A stretch of 64,000 nt of DNA from Paracoccus marinus (GTDB lineage Bacteria; Pseudomonadota; Alphaproteobacteria; Rhodobacterales; Rhodobacteraceae): positions 248,001-312,000 of the forward strand of contig NZ_VJYZ01000005.1 of NCBI RefSeq assembly GCF_007018965.1, in the 5' to 3' direction. Within the stretch, counting starts at the first letter, position 1, and each line of letters opens with the position of its first letter. Of this stretch, positions 27,779 to 35,570 are shown piece by piece. The notes beneath the pieces are model-generated. The model had not been told where the DNA came from and did not search any database. It saw nothing but the letters and a program-made list of their open reading frames with translations. A program made the translations under genes and the position numbers.

Positions 27779-28720
27779 TCAGTCCGGCAGCGGGGTAAAG
27801 GCGGTGAGCAGTTCGGCCACGCCCTGCTGCAACGGCACCTGCGGCTGCCAGCCCAGCACGTCCTGCGCGCGGCGGCTGTCCAGCACGTTGCGCGGCACGT
27901 CGAAGCCGCGCGCGGCCTCGAATGTAACCTCTGGGCGGGCGCCGCGCACCCGCTCGATCATGTCGAGGATGTCGTTCAGCGTCGTGCCGCTGCCCGCGCC
28001 GATGTTGACCTGGATCCCGTGAACTTCGGCGTCCGCCGCCATTACCAGCGCCCGCGACACGTCGTCGATATGGACGAAATCGCGTTCGACGCTGCCGTCG
28101 CCCCAGATGGTGATCGGGCGGCCCTGCGCCGCGTGGTGGCAGAAGGTGGTGACCGCGCCATGCGCCTTGTCGATGTTCTGGCGCGGCCCGTAGGGGTTGG
28201 CGATCCGCAGCGCCAGCGTCGAAAGCGGCCGCTTGCCGCGTCCGTCGTAGAGCCGCAGATACTGCTCGCAGGCAAGCTTCGACACGCCATAGGCCGACAT
28301 CGGCCGCGTTGGATGGTCCTCGTCCACCGGCAGCCGCTCGGGCGGGCCATAGACCGTGCCACCCGACGAGGCGAAGACGACGCGCCGCACCTCGGCCTCG
28401 ACGGCGCGGTCCAGCATCATCACGGTGCCGATGATGTTTTCCTGCGCGTCGACCAGCGGGTCGCGGTCGGCCTCGCGCGGGAACTTGGTGGCGGCCAGGT
28501 GGAACACGGTGTCCACGCCCACCATCGCCTCGGCCAGCAGCTCGCGCTGCAGGAAGCTGCCGCCCCAGTGCGTCAGGCGCGGATCGGCGATCTGCCCCGC
28601 CACGAAGTCGAGGTTGCGGACCGCCCAGCCGTCGCCCAGCAGGCGGCCCAGCAGCGCCTGCCCGATGAACCCGCCGCCGCCCGTGACCAGCGCGACGCGC
28701 TCGTTAGCTTTTGGGGACAT
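27779..28720 (-). CDS. NAD-dependent nucleotide-sugar epimerase/dehydratase
   Basis: This 313-residue extended SDR has GGGGFIG (14-20) binding NAD and the SAYGVSK Tyr-xxx-Lys near residue 140. SSGGTVYG supplies the catalytic Ser/Thr region. LRIANPYGPRQ and ERDFVHIDDV are typical of UDP-glucose 4-epimerase and UDP-glucuronate/dTDP-sugar enzymes. It converges with the sulfotransferase gene across a 52-base gap and probably makes an activated sugar for the same surface glycan. The exact sugar cannot be told. Confidence 0.85.
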   Translation of the reverse strand: MSPKANERVALVTGGGGFIGQALLGRLLGDGWAVRNLDFVAGQIADPRLTHWGGSFLQRELLAEAMVGVDTVFHLAATKFPREADRDPLVDAQENIIGTVMMLDRAVEAEVRRVVFASSGGTVYGPPERLPVDEDHPTRPMSAYGVSKLACEQYLRLYDGRGKRPLSTLALRIANPYGPRQNIDKAHGAVTTFCHHAAQGRPITIWGDGSVERDFVHIDDVSRALVMAADAEVHGIQVNIGAGSGTTLNDILDMIERVRGARPEVTFEAARGFDVPRNVLDSRRAQDVLGWQPQVPLQQGVAELLTAFTPLPD

Positions 28721-28812
28721 CTCGCGCTCCGCTTGTGGCTTGCAAAGGGATTACGGACTGTCGCGCGACTGCGCAAGCATGGCCGGGCGGGACCGGCGGC
28801 GCATGGCCTGCG

Positions 28813-29760
28813 TCAGTTGGCCCGAGGGGTCGCGGCGGCGTCGGCGAGGTTCGGGTCCCACGGCGGCACCTGGCCGAACCGATCCGCCGCCCAGTCCAGA
28901 AAGGCGCGCAGCCGCGCGGGCGGGCGGCGGTCGCCGGGCCACACCGCGAACACGCCGTCAAGCTCGGTCGCCGGGTGGTCGAGGTCCAGCGCGACCAGCC
29001 GCCCCGCGCGCAGGTCGTCGCACAGGATGAAGGTGGGCTGGCTGATGATGCCTTGCCCCGCCACCGCCGCGGCGACGAGCGCGTCGCCGTTGTTCGCGCG
29101 CAGGTTGCCCGCGAGCGGCACCTTCACGGCCCCGCCCGGCCCGAACGACCATTCGTCGGGCGCGTTCGACGAGGCGAGCGTGTAGCTGAGGCAGTTATGC
29201 GCGCCGAGGTCGGCCACGCACCGGGGCGTGCCGTGGGCGGCCAGATAGGCGGGCGAGGCCGCCACCGCGACCCGGCAGGGCGCCAGCCTGCGCGCGATCA
29301 GCCCGCCTTCGCGCAGGCGGCCGATGCGGATCGCCACGTCCCAGCCTTCGTCGATCAGGTTCACCACGCGGTCGTTCAGCCCCAACTCGACCCGCAACGC
29401 GGGATGCAGCGCCTGGAACGCGGGCAGGACCGGGGCGAGGATGCGGGTCGTGAACGACACCGGCGCGCTGACCCGCAGCGTTCCCGTGACCTCGATCCGC
29501 TCGGCCGCGGCGGCGGCGTCGGAGCGGTCGAGTTCCTCCAGAATCCGCTCGGCGCTTTCCAGGTAACGCTGCCCGGCCTCGGTCAGGGTGATGCGGCGCG
29601 TGCTGCGGTGAAGAAGCCGGACCCCCAGCCGCCCTTCCAGCGCGGCCATGTGCTTGGTGGCCATGCTTTGCGACATGCCAAGCGCGCGCGCCGCGCCCGA
29701 CAGGCTGCCAAGCGCCGCGACGCGGGCGAACACCTGCAACCCCGTGAACCGATCCAGCAT
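28813..29760 (-). CDS. LysR-family transcriptional regulator
   Basis: This 315-residue regulator has the N-terminal helix-turn-helix FTGLQVFARVAALGSLSGAA...GMSQSMATKHMAALE within residues 5-45, then the periplasmic-binding-like sensor domain. I chose the ATG at 29760 (MLDRFTGL); the frame stays open far upstream only because of high GC. It is divergent from the dioxygenase-like/DoxX pair across 111 bases, the standard arrangement for a LysR regulator and its target. Its ribosome-binding region consists of a GGACAG hexamer repeat. Confidence 0.9.
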   Translation of the reverse strand: MLDRFTGLQVFARVAALGSLSGAARALGMSQSMATKHMAALEGRLGVRLLHRSTRRITLTEAGQRYLESAERILEELDRSDAAAAAERIEVTGTLRVSAPVSFTTRILAPVLPAFQALHPALRVELGLNDRVVNLIDEGWDVAIRIGRLREGGLIARRLAPCRVAVAASPAYLAAHGTPRCVADLGAHNCLSYTLASSNAPDEWSFGPGGAVKVPLAGNLRANNGDALVAAAVAGQGIISQPTFILCDDLRAGRLVALDLDHPATELDGVFAVWPGDRRPPARLRAFLDWAADRFGQVPPWDPNLADAAATPRAN

Positions 29761-29763
29761 CGC

Positions 29764-29785
29764 CTGTCCCTGTCCCTGTCCCTGT
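29764..29785 (-). repeat. Hexamer tandem repeat in the LysR ribosome-binding region
   Basis: There are three full copies of CTGTCC plus a partial CTGT (on the minus strand, GGACAG repeats). The repeat ends three bases before the LysR start codon and supplies its only Shine-Dalgarno-like GGGA. A change in copy number would keep the frame but alter ribosome-binding spacing. Confidence 0.75.
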
Positions 29786-29871
29786 GAGTGTGAGCTGTAG
29801 CCACCCGAAAGGTGATTATCATCGTGGCAGCCACAGTCCATATCATGCACGCAAGGACAGGAGAGTACGCG

Positions 29872-30732
29872 ATGCAGGATCACGTTTCGACGACCACCGC
29901 CGGGATCACCTCGGCCGGGGCATCGCTGCGGATCGGGTCGGTGGCGCTGACGGTGCGCGACCTGGATCGGGTGAGCCGCTTTTACCGCGATACGATCGGG
30001 CTGGCCCCGATCAGCACGGACGGAAACATCCACCAGCTCGGCGCGGGCGGGCGGGTGCTGATCGAACTGCGCCACGATCCCGACGCCGCGATCGCCGACC
30101 GGCGGCAGGCGGGGCTGTTTCACACCGCCTTCCTGCTGCCCCGCCGCGAGGACCTGGCCGACTGGCTCGTCCACGCGGCCACTACCGGCGTGCGGATTGA
30201 CGGCGCGTCCGACCACCTGGTCAGCGAGGCGCTGTACCTGACCGACCCCGAGGGGAACGGGATCGAGATCTACCACGACCGCCCCAGCGAGGCGTGGCCG
30301 CGCGAGGCCGACGGCCGGATCGGCATGGCGACGCTGCGGATCGACCTTGACGATCTTGCCGCGGCGGCCGGTCCCGGACCCTTTGCGGGCATGCCCGACG
30401 GCACCATCGTCGGTCACGTCCACCTGCAGGTGGGCGACCTGGACGCGGCCGGGGATTTCGTCGCCGGCACCTTGGGGATGCCGGTCACCAGCACGTATCG
30501 CGGCGCCGTGTTCTTCGGCGCCGACGGCTACCACCACCATCTGGGCGCGAACATCTGGAACAGCCGCGGCGCGGGCCCGCGTGCCGAGGGCACCACCGGG
30601 CTGGCCGGGATCCGGCTTCTGGCGGCGCCTGCGGCGTTCCGCCGGCTGGAAGCGCGGCTTTCGCGCAACGGTGACGGTCTTCTCGAGGTTCGCGACCCCT
30701 GGGGCACGCGGCTTGTCTTTGAAGAAAAGTGA
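29872..30732 (+). CDS. Two-domain glyoxalase/extradiol dioxygenase-like (VOC) protein, CatE-like
   Basis: This 286-residue protein has two vicinal-oxygen-chelate modules. Module 1 starts with IGSVALTVRDLDRVSRFYRDTIG and contains the His of LFHTAFLLP and the Glu of GNGIEIYHDRP. Module 2 starts with GHVHLQVGDLDAAGDFV and holds YHHHLGANIW. This layout matches catechol-2,3-dioxygenase-like CatE of Bacillus subtilis. AAGGACAGGAGAG precedes the chosen ATG at 29872. It is followed by a DoxX gene, as in catDE, and faced by a LysR gene. A role in aromatic or quinone detoxification is inferred. Confidence 0.8.
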   Translation: MQDHVSTTTAGITSAGASLRIGSVALTVRDLDRVSRFYRDTIGLAPISTDGNIHQLGAGGRVLIELRHDPDAAIADRRQAGLFHTAFLLPRREDLADWLVHAATTGVRIDGASDHLVSEALYLTDPEGNGIEIYHDRPSEAWPREADGRIGMATLRIDLDDLAAAAGPGPFAGMPDGTIVGHVHLQVGDLDAAGDFVAGTLGMPVTSTYRGAVFFGADGYHHHLGANIWNSRGAGPRAEGTTGLAGIRLLAAPAAFRRLEARLSRNGDGLLEVRDPWGTRLVFEEK

Positions 30733-30822
30733 AGCGGGGCGCATACTTGCACCTGCGAAGACGACCGCGCCGCAACGACGGCGCGGGGCTGAAGACAGGC
30801 ATTCACAATTGAAGGAACTATC

Positions 30823-31233
30823 ATGATGACGACCACCTGGGCGCCGCGCGCGCTGAGCATCCTGCGGATCATGGCCGGGCTTCTGTTCATGGCGCACGGC
30901 ACGCAGAAGCTGCTGGGCTTTCCCGCCTCGGCCGATGCGGCGGGCGGGCCGCTGCCGCCGATGATGATGGCCGCGGGCATCATCGAGCTTGTGACCGGGA
31001 TCCTGATCGCGATCGGCCTGTTTACCCGGCCGGCGGCGTTCCTCGCCTCGGGGCTGATGGCGTTCGCCTATTTCATCGCCCACGCGCCGCAAAGCTTCTT
31101 CCCGGTGCTGAACGGCGGCGATGCGGCGGTCCTGTTCTGCTTCGTGTTCCTGTACCTCGCAGCCGCTGGCGGCGGCGAGTGGAGCATCGACGCCGCCCGC
31201 AATCGCGGCACGGGCGACCGGCGCACCATCTGA
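30823..31233 (+). CDS. DoxX-family membrane protein (CatD-like)
   Basis: This 136-residue protein has four predicted helices: LSILRIMAGLLFMAHGTQKL, MMAAGIIELVTGILIAIGLF, AFLASGLMAFAYFIAH and AVLFCFVFLYLAAAGG. The GTQKLLGFP and FTRPAAF segments are typical of DoxX/SURF4-type proteins. GAAGGAAC precedes the start. It lies 90 bases downstream of the CatE-like gene and before a strong terminator, so the two form one transcription unit. DoxX proteins next to dioxygenases are linked to thiol and quinone stress; the exact activity is unknown. Confidence 0.85.
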   Translation: MMTTTWAPRALSILRIMAGLLFMAHGTQKLLGFPASADAAGGPLPPMMMAAGIIELVTGILIAIGLFTRPAAFLASGLMAFAYFIAHAPQSFFPVLNGGDAAVLFCFVFLYLAAAGGGEWSIDAARNRGTGDRRTI

Positions 31234-31273
31234 GACACTGGGCAGCGTTCGTTCACACGGCCAGTCCGAAATG

Positions 31274-31304
31274 CGACCGGAGCCATACTGGCTCCGGTCG
31301 TTTT
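31274..31304 (+). terminator. Rho-independent terminator after the CatE/DoxX-like pair
   Basis: An 11-bp perfect stem (31274-31284 with 31290-31300) around ATACT is followed by TTTT (31301-31304). It sits between the convergent DoxX and tctC genes. On the other strand it is followed only by ATTTC, so it is a weaker terminator there. Confidence 0.85.
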
Positions 31305-31327
31305 CGTCCATCGGGGCTGGTGCGGCG

Positions 31328-32293
31328 TCAGTCCATCGTGACGTTCGCGTCCGTCACCACCGGTTCCCACTTGGTCATCTCGGCCTTGACGTGCTGGGCC
31401 AGTTCCTCGGGCGACGAGGCGACGATGCTGGCGGAAAACTCGCCCATCCGCGCGACCACGGCGGGATCGGCCATCGCCGCCACGGCGGCGGCGTTCAGCC
31501 GCGCGACCGCCTCGGGCGGGGTGCCCGCGGGCGCGAAGAGGGCGTTCCAGCTGTAGGTTTCATAGCCCGGCAGCGTCTCGGCGATCGCGGGCACGTCGGG
31601 GAAGGACGGCGCGCGTTCCGCCGTGGTCACGCCAAGCGCTCGCAGCTTGCCGCTGGTGATGTGGCCCGATGCCGAGGGCAGGTTGTCGAAGATGATCGGC
31701 ACCTGGTTGCCCAGCACGTCGGTCAGCGCGGGACCCGAGCCCTTGTAGGGGATGTGGGTGATGTCCACGCCCGCCATCGCCTTGAACAGCTCGCCCGACA
31801 GGTGCAGGGGCGTGCCGTTCCCGGACGAGGCGTAGGCCAGCGGCTGGGTCTTGGCCAGGTCGATCAGTTCCTGCACGTTCTGGACCGGCAGTTCGGGGTT
31901 GACGGCCAGCACGTTCGGCACCAGCACCAGCAGCGACACCGGCGCGAAGTCGGCGACCGGGTCGTAGGGCTTCTGCTTCAGGATCAGCGGGTTCAGCGCG
32001 TGGGTCGCGACGGTGCCCATCAGGATGGTGTAGCCGTCCGGGTCCGCCTCGGCCACCTGCGTGGCACCCAGGCTGCCGCCGGCGCCGCCGACGTTCTGGA
32101 CGACGACCTGCTGGCCAAGGTCCGCGCTCATCCGCTCGGCCACGATCCGGCCGACCACGTCGGTCGAGCCGCCGGCGGCGAAGGGGATCACGAGGGTGAT
32201 CGCGCGGTCGGGGTAGTCGGCGGCGGCCGCGCCGGCCAGGCCGAAGACGAAGGCCGTTCCCAGCAGGATCCGGCGGGTCAGGGTGAGCGTCAT
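31328..32293 (-). CDS. tctC: Tripartite tricarboxylate transporter periplasmic binding protein (TctC/Bug), copy 1
   Basis: This 321-residue exported binding protein has a signal peptide (MTLTLTRRILLGTAFVFGLA, AAAA site) and then YPDRAITLVIPFAAGGSTD. The Bug-family carboxylate-binding loop AAGG-T/S-D and the GGAGGSLG region are present. HIPYKGSGPALTDVLGNQV is the second typical segment. It follows tctA by 66 bases and is the last gene of the operon; AGGAAACA precedes the ATG. It closely resembles the binding protein at the head of the operon, so the two look like paralogs with different ligands. Confidence 0.9.
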   Translation of the reverse strand: MTLTLTRRILLGTAFVFGLAGAAAADYPDRAITLVIPFAAGGSTDVVGRIVAERMSADLGQQVVVQNVGGAGGSLGATQVAEADPDGYTILMGTVATHALNPLILKQKPYDPVADFAPVSLLVLVPNVLAVNPELPVQNVQELIDLAKTQPLAYASSGNGTPLHLSGELFKAMAGVDITHIPYKGSGPALTDVLGNQVPIIFDNLPSASGHITSGKLRALGVTTAERAPSFPDVPAIAETLPGYETYSWNALFAPAGTPPEAVARLNAAAVAAMADPAVVARMGEFSASIVASSPEELAQHVKAEMTKWEPVVTDANVTMD

Positions 32294-32359
32294 TGTTTCC
32301 TCCCGTGGTGTGATGTCGTGGTTGCGGGGCGGGGCGGCCGTCGCGCGCCCCTGCCGGGT

Positions 32360-33868
32360 TCAGCCGTCGCTTTCGGTGAACACCTCTTCGCGGCGCTTGC
32401 GGATCTGGGGCAGGAACACGAGGACCAGCACCGCGAGCGCCAGCACCAGAAGCCCCGCGCTGATCGGCCGGGTGACGAAGGTCGTCGGATCGCCCCGCGA
32501 CAGGATCATCGCCCGGCGCAGGTTTTCCTCGAGCAGCGGGCCAAGGACGAAGCCCAGGAGCAGCGGCGCGGGCTCGAACCGCAGCTTCGACAGGACGTAG
32601 CCCAGGAACCCGAAGAACGCGACCGCGAACAGGTCGTAGACGTTCGAGTTCACCGAATAGACCCCGATCGAGCACATCGCCATGATGATCGGGAACAGCA
32701 CGTAATAGGGTACCGTCAGCAGCTTCACCCACAGCCCGATCAGCGGCAGGTTCAGGACCACCAGCATCAGGTTGCCGATCCACATGCTGGCGATGATGCC
32801 CCAGAACAGGTCCGGCTGCTCGGTCACGACCCCCGGGCCCGGGACGATCCCCTGGATGATCATCGCGCCGATCATCAGCGCCATCACCGGGTTCGCGGGG
32901 ATGCCGAGGGTCAGAAGCGGGATGAAGCTTGTCTGCGCGCCCGCGTTGTTCGCGCTTTCCGGGCCCGCGACGCCGGCGATCGCGCCGTGCCCGAACTCTT
33001 CGGGGTGTTTCGAGAGCTTTTTTTCCAGCGTGTAGGATGCGAAGGACGCAAGGATCGCGCCGCCACCCGGCAGGATGCCCAGAACCGATCCGACGCCGGT
33101 GCCGCGCAGCACGGGGCCGATGATCTGGCGCAGCTCGGGGCCGCTGGGGAACAGGCGGTTGATGTTGCGGGTCATCACCTGCCGCTCGTGCTCGTCCTCG
33201 AGGTTGCGCAGGATCTCGGCGATCCCGAACACGCCCACCGCCAGCGCGACGAAGTTCAACCCGTCGGCGAACTGCGTGATCCCCAGCGTGAAGCGGGGCG
33301 TGCCGGTGTAGATGTCGGTGCCGACGATCCCCAGCAGCAGGCCCAGGATCACCATGGCCAGCGCCTTCAGCACCGTCCCGTGCGCCAGCGCGACGGACAT
33401 GACGAGGCCCAGCACCATCAGGCTGAAATATTCGGCCGCCCCGAACTCCAGCGCGATGGCGGTCAGCGGCGGGGCGAAGATCGCGACGAGGAAGGTGGCG
33501 ACGGTTCCGGCGAAGAACGACCCCAGCGCGGCGGTGGCGAGCGCGGTTCCCGCGCGGCCCTTGCGCGCCATCTGGTAGCCGTCGATGGCGGTCACCGCGG
33601 ACGAGCTTTCGCCCGGCATGTTGATGAGGATCGCGGTGGTCGATCCGCCGTACTGCGCGCCGTAGTAGATGCCGGCGAGCATGATGAGCGAACTCACCGG
33701 CTCCAGCTGGAAGGTGATCGGCAGCAGCATGGCGATGGTCGCGGTCGCGCCGATCCCGGGCAGCACCCCGATCAGCGTGCCCAGCAGCACCCCGATCAGG
33801 CAGAACCCCAGGTTGGCGAAGGACGACGCGACCGAAAAGCCCAGGCCGAGGTTGGAAAGAAGCTCCAT
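32360..33868 (-). CDS. tctA: Tripartite tricarboxylate transporter large permease TctA
   Basis: This 502-residue protein has about twelve membrane helices. Diagnostic TctA segments are IGVLPGIGATATIAMLLP near the start, YYGAQYGGSTTAILINMPGE and GSVLGILPGGGAILASFASY, two related Pro/Gly loops expected to line the transport path. I chose the ATG at 33868 (MELLSNLGLG), 10 bases after the tctB stop. It forms the channel for carboxylates delivered by TctC. The ligand (citrate, tartrate, other) is not evident. Confidence 0.92.
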   Translation of the reverse strand: MELLSNLGLGFSVASSFANLGFCLIGVLLGTLIGVLPGIGATATIAMLLPITFQLEPVSSLIMLAGIYYGAQYGGSTTAILINMPGESSSAVTAIDGYQMARKGRAGTALATAALGSFFAGTVATFLVAIFAPPLTAIALEFGAAEYFSLMVLGLVMSVALAHGTVLKALAMVILGLLLGIVGTDIYTGTPRFTLGITQFADGLNFVALAVGVFGIAEILRNLEDEHERQVMTRNINRLFPSGPELRQIIGPVLRGTGVGSVLGILPGGGAILASFASYTLEKKLSKHPEEFGHGAIAGVAGPESANNAGAQTSFIPLLTLGIPANPVMALMIGAMIIQGIVPGPGVVTEQPDLFWGIIASMWIGNLMLVVLNLPLIGLWVKLLTVPYYVLFPIIMAMCSIGVYSVNSNVYDLFAVAFFGFLGYVLSKLRFEPAPLLLGFVLGPLLEENLRRAMILSRGDPTTFVTRPISAGLLVLALAVLVLVFLPQIRKRREEVFTESDG

Positions 33869-33878
33869 CGTCACGTCC

Positions 33879-34340
33879 TCAGAAGTCGAGCCAGGGGCCG
33901 ACCCGCCGGAACGGCAGGCCAAGCCCGTAGCTGAAGATCAGCGTCGAGATGATCGTGACCAGCACCGCCAGCACGAGCGCGGGCAGGGGCCGCATCCGGG
34001 CCGATGCCTGCGACGCGATCAGCGCGGTGAAGAACAGCGCGGGCACGAAGCCCAGGCCCCGCACGGTCAGGCCGAAGAACACCGGCGCGGGCAGGATGAA
34101 CAGCATCCCGCGCCACGCGACCGGACCCATCGGCTCGCCCGTCCGTCCGAAGGATTTGAGAAACACCAGGACGCCCAGCAGGAACAGAAGGCCCGACAGC
34201 ACCATCGGGAAATAGCCCGGTCCCATCCGCAGCGAGGTGCCGATTTCCAGCCCCGCCGTCTGCCAGCCGAAGAACGCCGCCGCCGCCATCAGCAGCAGCC
34301 CGGCGATCATGTCCGTGTCGTCGCGTGGTTTCGTGGCCAT
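33879..34340 (-). CDS. tctB: Tripartite tricarboxylate transporter small permease TctB
   Basis: This 153-residue protein has four predicted helices (MIAGLLLMAAAAFFGWQTAG, YFPMVLSGLLFLLGVLVFL, GMLFILPAPVFFGL, LPALVLAVLVTIISTLIF). The GPGYFP segment is typical of TctB. It lies between the first binding-protein gene and tctA, 10 bases before tctA, as in standard tctCBA operons. A strong hairpin separates it from the upstream binding-protein gene. Confidence 0.88.
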   Translation of the reverse strand: MATKPRDDTDMIAGLLLMAAAAFFGWQTAGLEIGTSLRMGPGYFPMVLSGLLFLLGVLVFLKSFGRTGEPMGPVAWRGMLFILPAPVFFGLTVRGLGFVPALFFTALIASQASARMRPLPALVLAVLVTIISTLIFSYGLGLPFRRVGPWLDF

Positions 34341-34368
34341 CGGGTGTCCTTGGTCGTGCAGGATGGGT

Positions 34369-34393
34369 CCGCCGCCCGGATCCCGGGCGGCGG
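34369..34393 (-). other. Intercistronic GC hairpin between the first tctC and tctB
   Basis: An 11-bp perfect GC stem (34369-34379 with 34383-34393) surrounds a three-base loop, with no T-run. It sits just downstream of the binding-protein gene. Such hairpins often protect the 3' end of a binding-protein mRNA, raising its amount over the permease genes. Confidence 0.7.
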
Positions 34394-34406
34394 CGGGTCG
34401 GGCGCG

Positions 34407-35381
34407 TCAGTCGGCGTAGACGCCGGCGGCTTCGATCACGGGCTTCCAGCGCGCGATCTCGGATTCGAGCTTCGCCTTCAGCGCCTCGGGCGTGGCCTGT
34501 TCGGCGGTCGCGGGCGCGGTGCCCAGTTCCGCCATCGACGTGGCGACGCTTTCGTCCGCCAGCGCCTTTTGCAGCGACGCGGACAGGCGCTGGTTCACCT
34601 CGGCCGGGGTGCCCTTGGGGGTGTAGATGCCGTGCCAGATCGAAACCTGCACGTCGGGAAGCCCGCCCTCGATGGTGGTCGGCAGGTCGGGGAACAGGGC
34701 CAGCCGCTCGGGCATGGTCACGGCATAGGCCTTGATCGTGCCGCCCTTGATCTGCTGCGTGGTGTTGGTCGTCTGGTCGCACATGATGTCGACCTGACCG
34801 CCCAGAAGGTCGGTCATCGCCGGGCCGGTGCCCTTGTAGGGGACGGTCACCAGCGGCACGTCCAGTGCCTGCATCATCAGCATGCCGCACAGGTGGCTCG
34901 CCGCGCCGATGCCCGCGTTCGCCATCGTCAGCTTGTCGCCGTTCGCCTTGACGTAGCTGACGAAGGCCGGAAAGTCGGCGGGCTCGAAGTCCTTGCGCGC
35001 CACGACGACCATCGGCACGTCGGTCACGAGGCCGACATAGTCGAAGGCGTTCTCGGTATCGTAGGCGAGGTTGCGATAGAGCGTGTCCGAGGTCGCCATG
35101 CCGATGTGGTGCAGAAGGACGGTGTAGCCGTCGGGGTCGGCCTTGGCGACCTGGCCCGCGCCCAGCGTGCCGCCCGCGCCGCCCACGTTTTCGACGATGA
35201 CCTGCTGGCCAAGATCGGCCGACATGCGTTCGGCCACGAGGCGGGCGACGGTGTCGGTGGGGCCGCCCGCCGCGAACGGCACGATCATCGTGACCTGGCG
35301 CTCGGGGTAGCCCTGCGCGAATGCCGGGGCGGCCAGCATCATGGCGGCGCTGACGGCGCCGATCAGTTTGGAAACGGACAT
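34407..35381 (-). CDS. tctC: Tripartite tricarboxylate transporter periplasmic binding protein (TctC/Bug), copy 2
   Basis: This 324-residue exported binding protein is the first gene of the operon. The signal peptide (MSVSKLIGAVSAAMMLAAPAFA) is followed by YPERQVTMIVPFAAGGPTD and TVPYKGTGPAMTDLLGGQV. Its first 90 residues are very close to the other binding protein (shared AERMSADLGQQV and ADPDGYT), while the ligand-contacting middle is different (CDQTTNTTQQ against FDNLPSASG). This supports duplication followed by ligand change. It is transcribed from a 189-base gap downstream of the two-component genes. Confidence 0.9.
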   Translation of the reverse strand: MSVSKLIGAVSAAMMLAAPAFAQGYPERQVTMIVPFAAGGPTDTVARLVAERMSADLGQQVIVENVGGAGGTLGAGQVAKADPDGYTVLLHHIGMATSDTLYRNLAYDTENAFDYVGLVTDVPMVVVARKDFEPADFPAFVSYVKANGDKLTMANAGIGAASHLCGMLMMQALDVPLVTVPYKGTGPAMTDLLGGQVDIMCDQTTNTTQQIKGGTIKAYAVTMPERLALFPDLPTTIEGGLPDVQVSIWHGIYTPKGTPAEVNQRLSASLQKALADESVATSMAELGTAPATAEQATPEALKAKLESEIARWKPVIEAAGVYAD

Positions 35382-35453
35382 GTAACCTCCCAGTTCATCC
35401 GCGGGCGCCGCTTCTCAGCGCGCCGATCGGGAAAGACTGGAGCGAGGGTGCCG

Positions 35454-35487
35454 CTTTCGCCAACGACAATCATGCGGCAGGCGAAAG
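35454..35487. promoter_or_regulatory. Inverted repeat upstream of the tct operon, candidate operator
   Basis: CTTTCGCC (35454-35461) and GGCGAAAG (35480-35487) are a perfect 8-bp inverted repeat with an 18-base spacer, about 75-105 bases before the first tctC start. This is a suitable place for binding of the adjacent DctD-like regulator. No footprint is known; this is by inspection. Confidence 0.4.
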
Positions 35488-35534
35488 ATTATATGACGGT
35501 TTGATGCAATATGGGTGGGAACGGTAACATTGGG

Positions 35535-35569
35535 CCGCGGGGTTCGGGTGAAAATCCACCCAGCCGCGG
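35535..35569 (-). terminator. Hairpin after the DctD-like gene
   Basis: Nested arms CCGCGG (35535-35540 with 35564-35569) and GGGTG/CACCC (35546-35550 with 35557-35561) begin just after the regulator's stop on the minus strand. There is no T-run, so it is an attenuating or mRNA-end structure rather than a classic terminator. It separates the regulator genes from tctC. Confidence 0.5.
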
Positions 35570-35570
35570 G

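Noticed and set aside
29764..29785. Possible CRISPR-like or satellite array
   Set aside because: Only three contiguous six-base units without spacers; kept as a simple repeat instead.
31121..33934. 937-codon plus-strand open frame across tctC and tctA
   Set aside because: Composition is that of a shadow (Arg, Gly, His, Gln); the minus-strand genes are clear.
35504..35520. Sigma-54-like promoter before tctC (minus strand TCCCAC-N5-TTGCA)
   Set aside because: The -12 part fits, but the essential GG of the -24 element is missing (CC instead).
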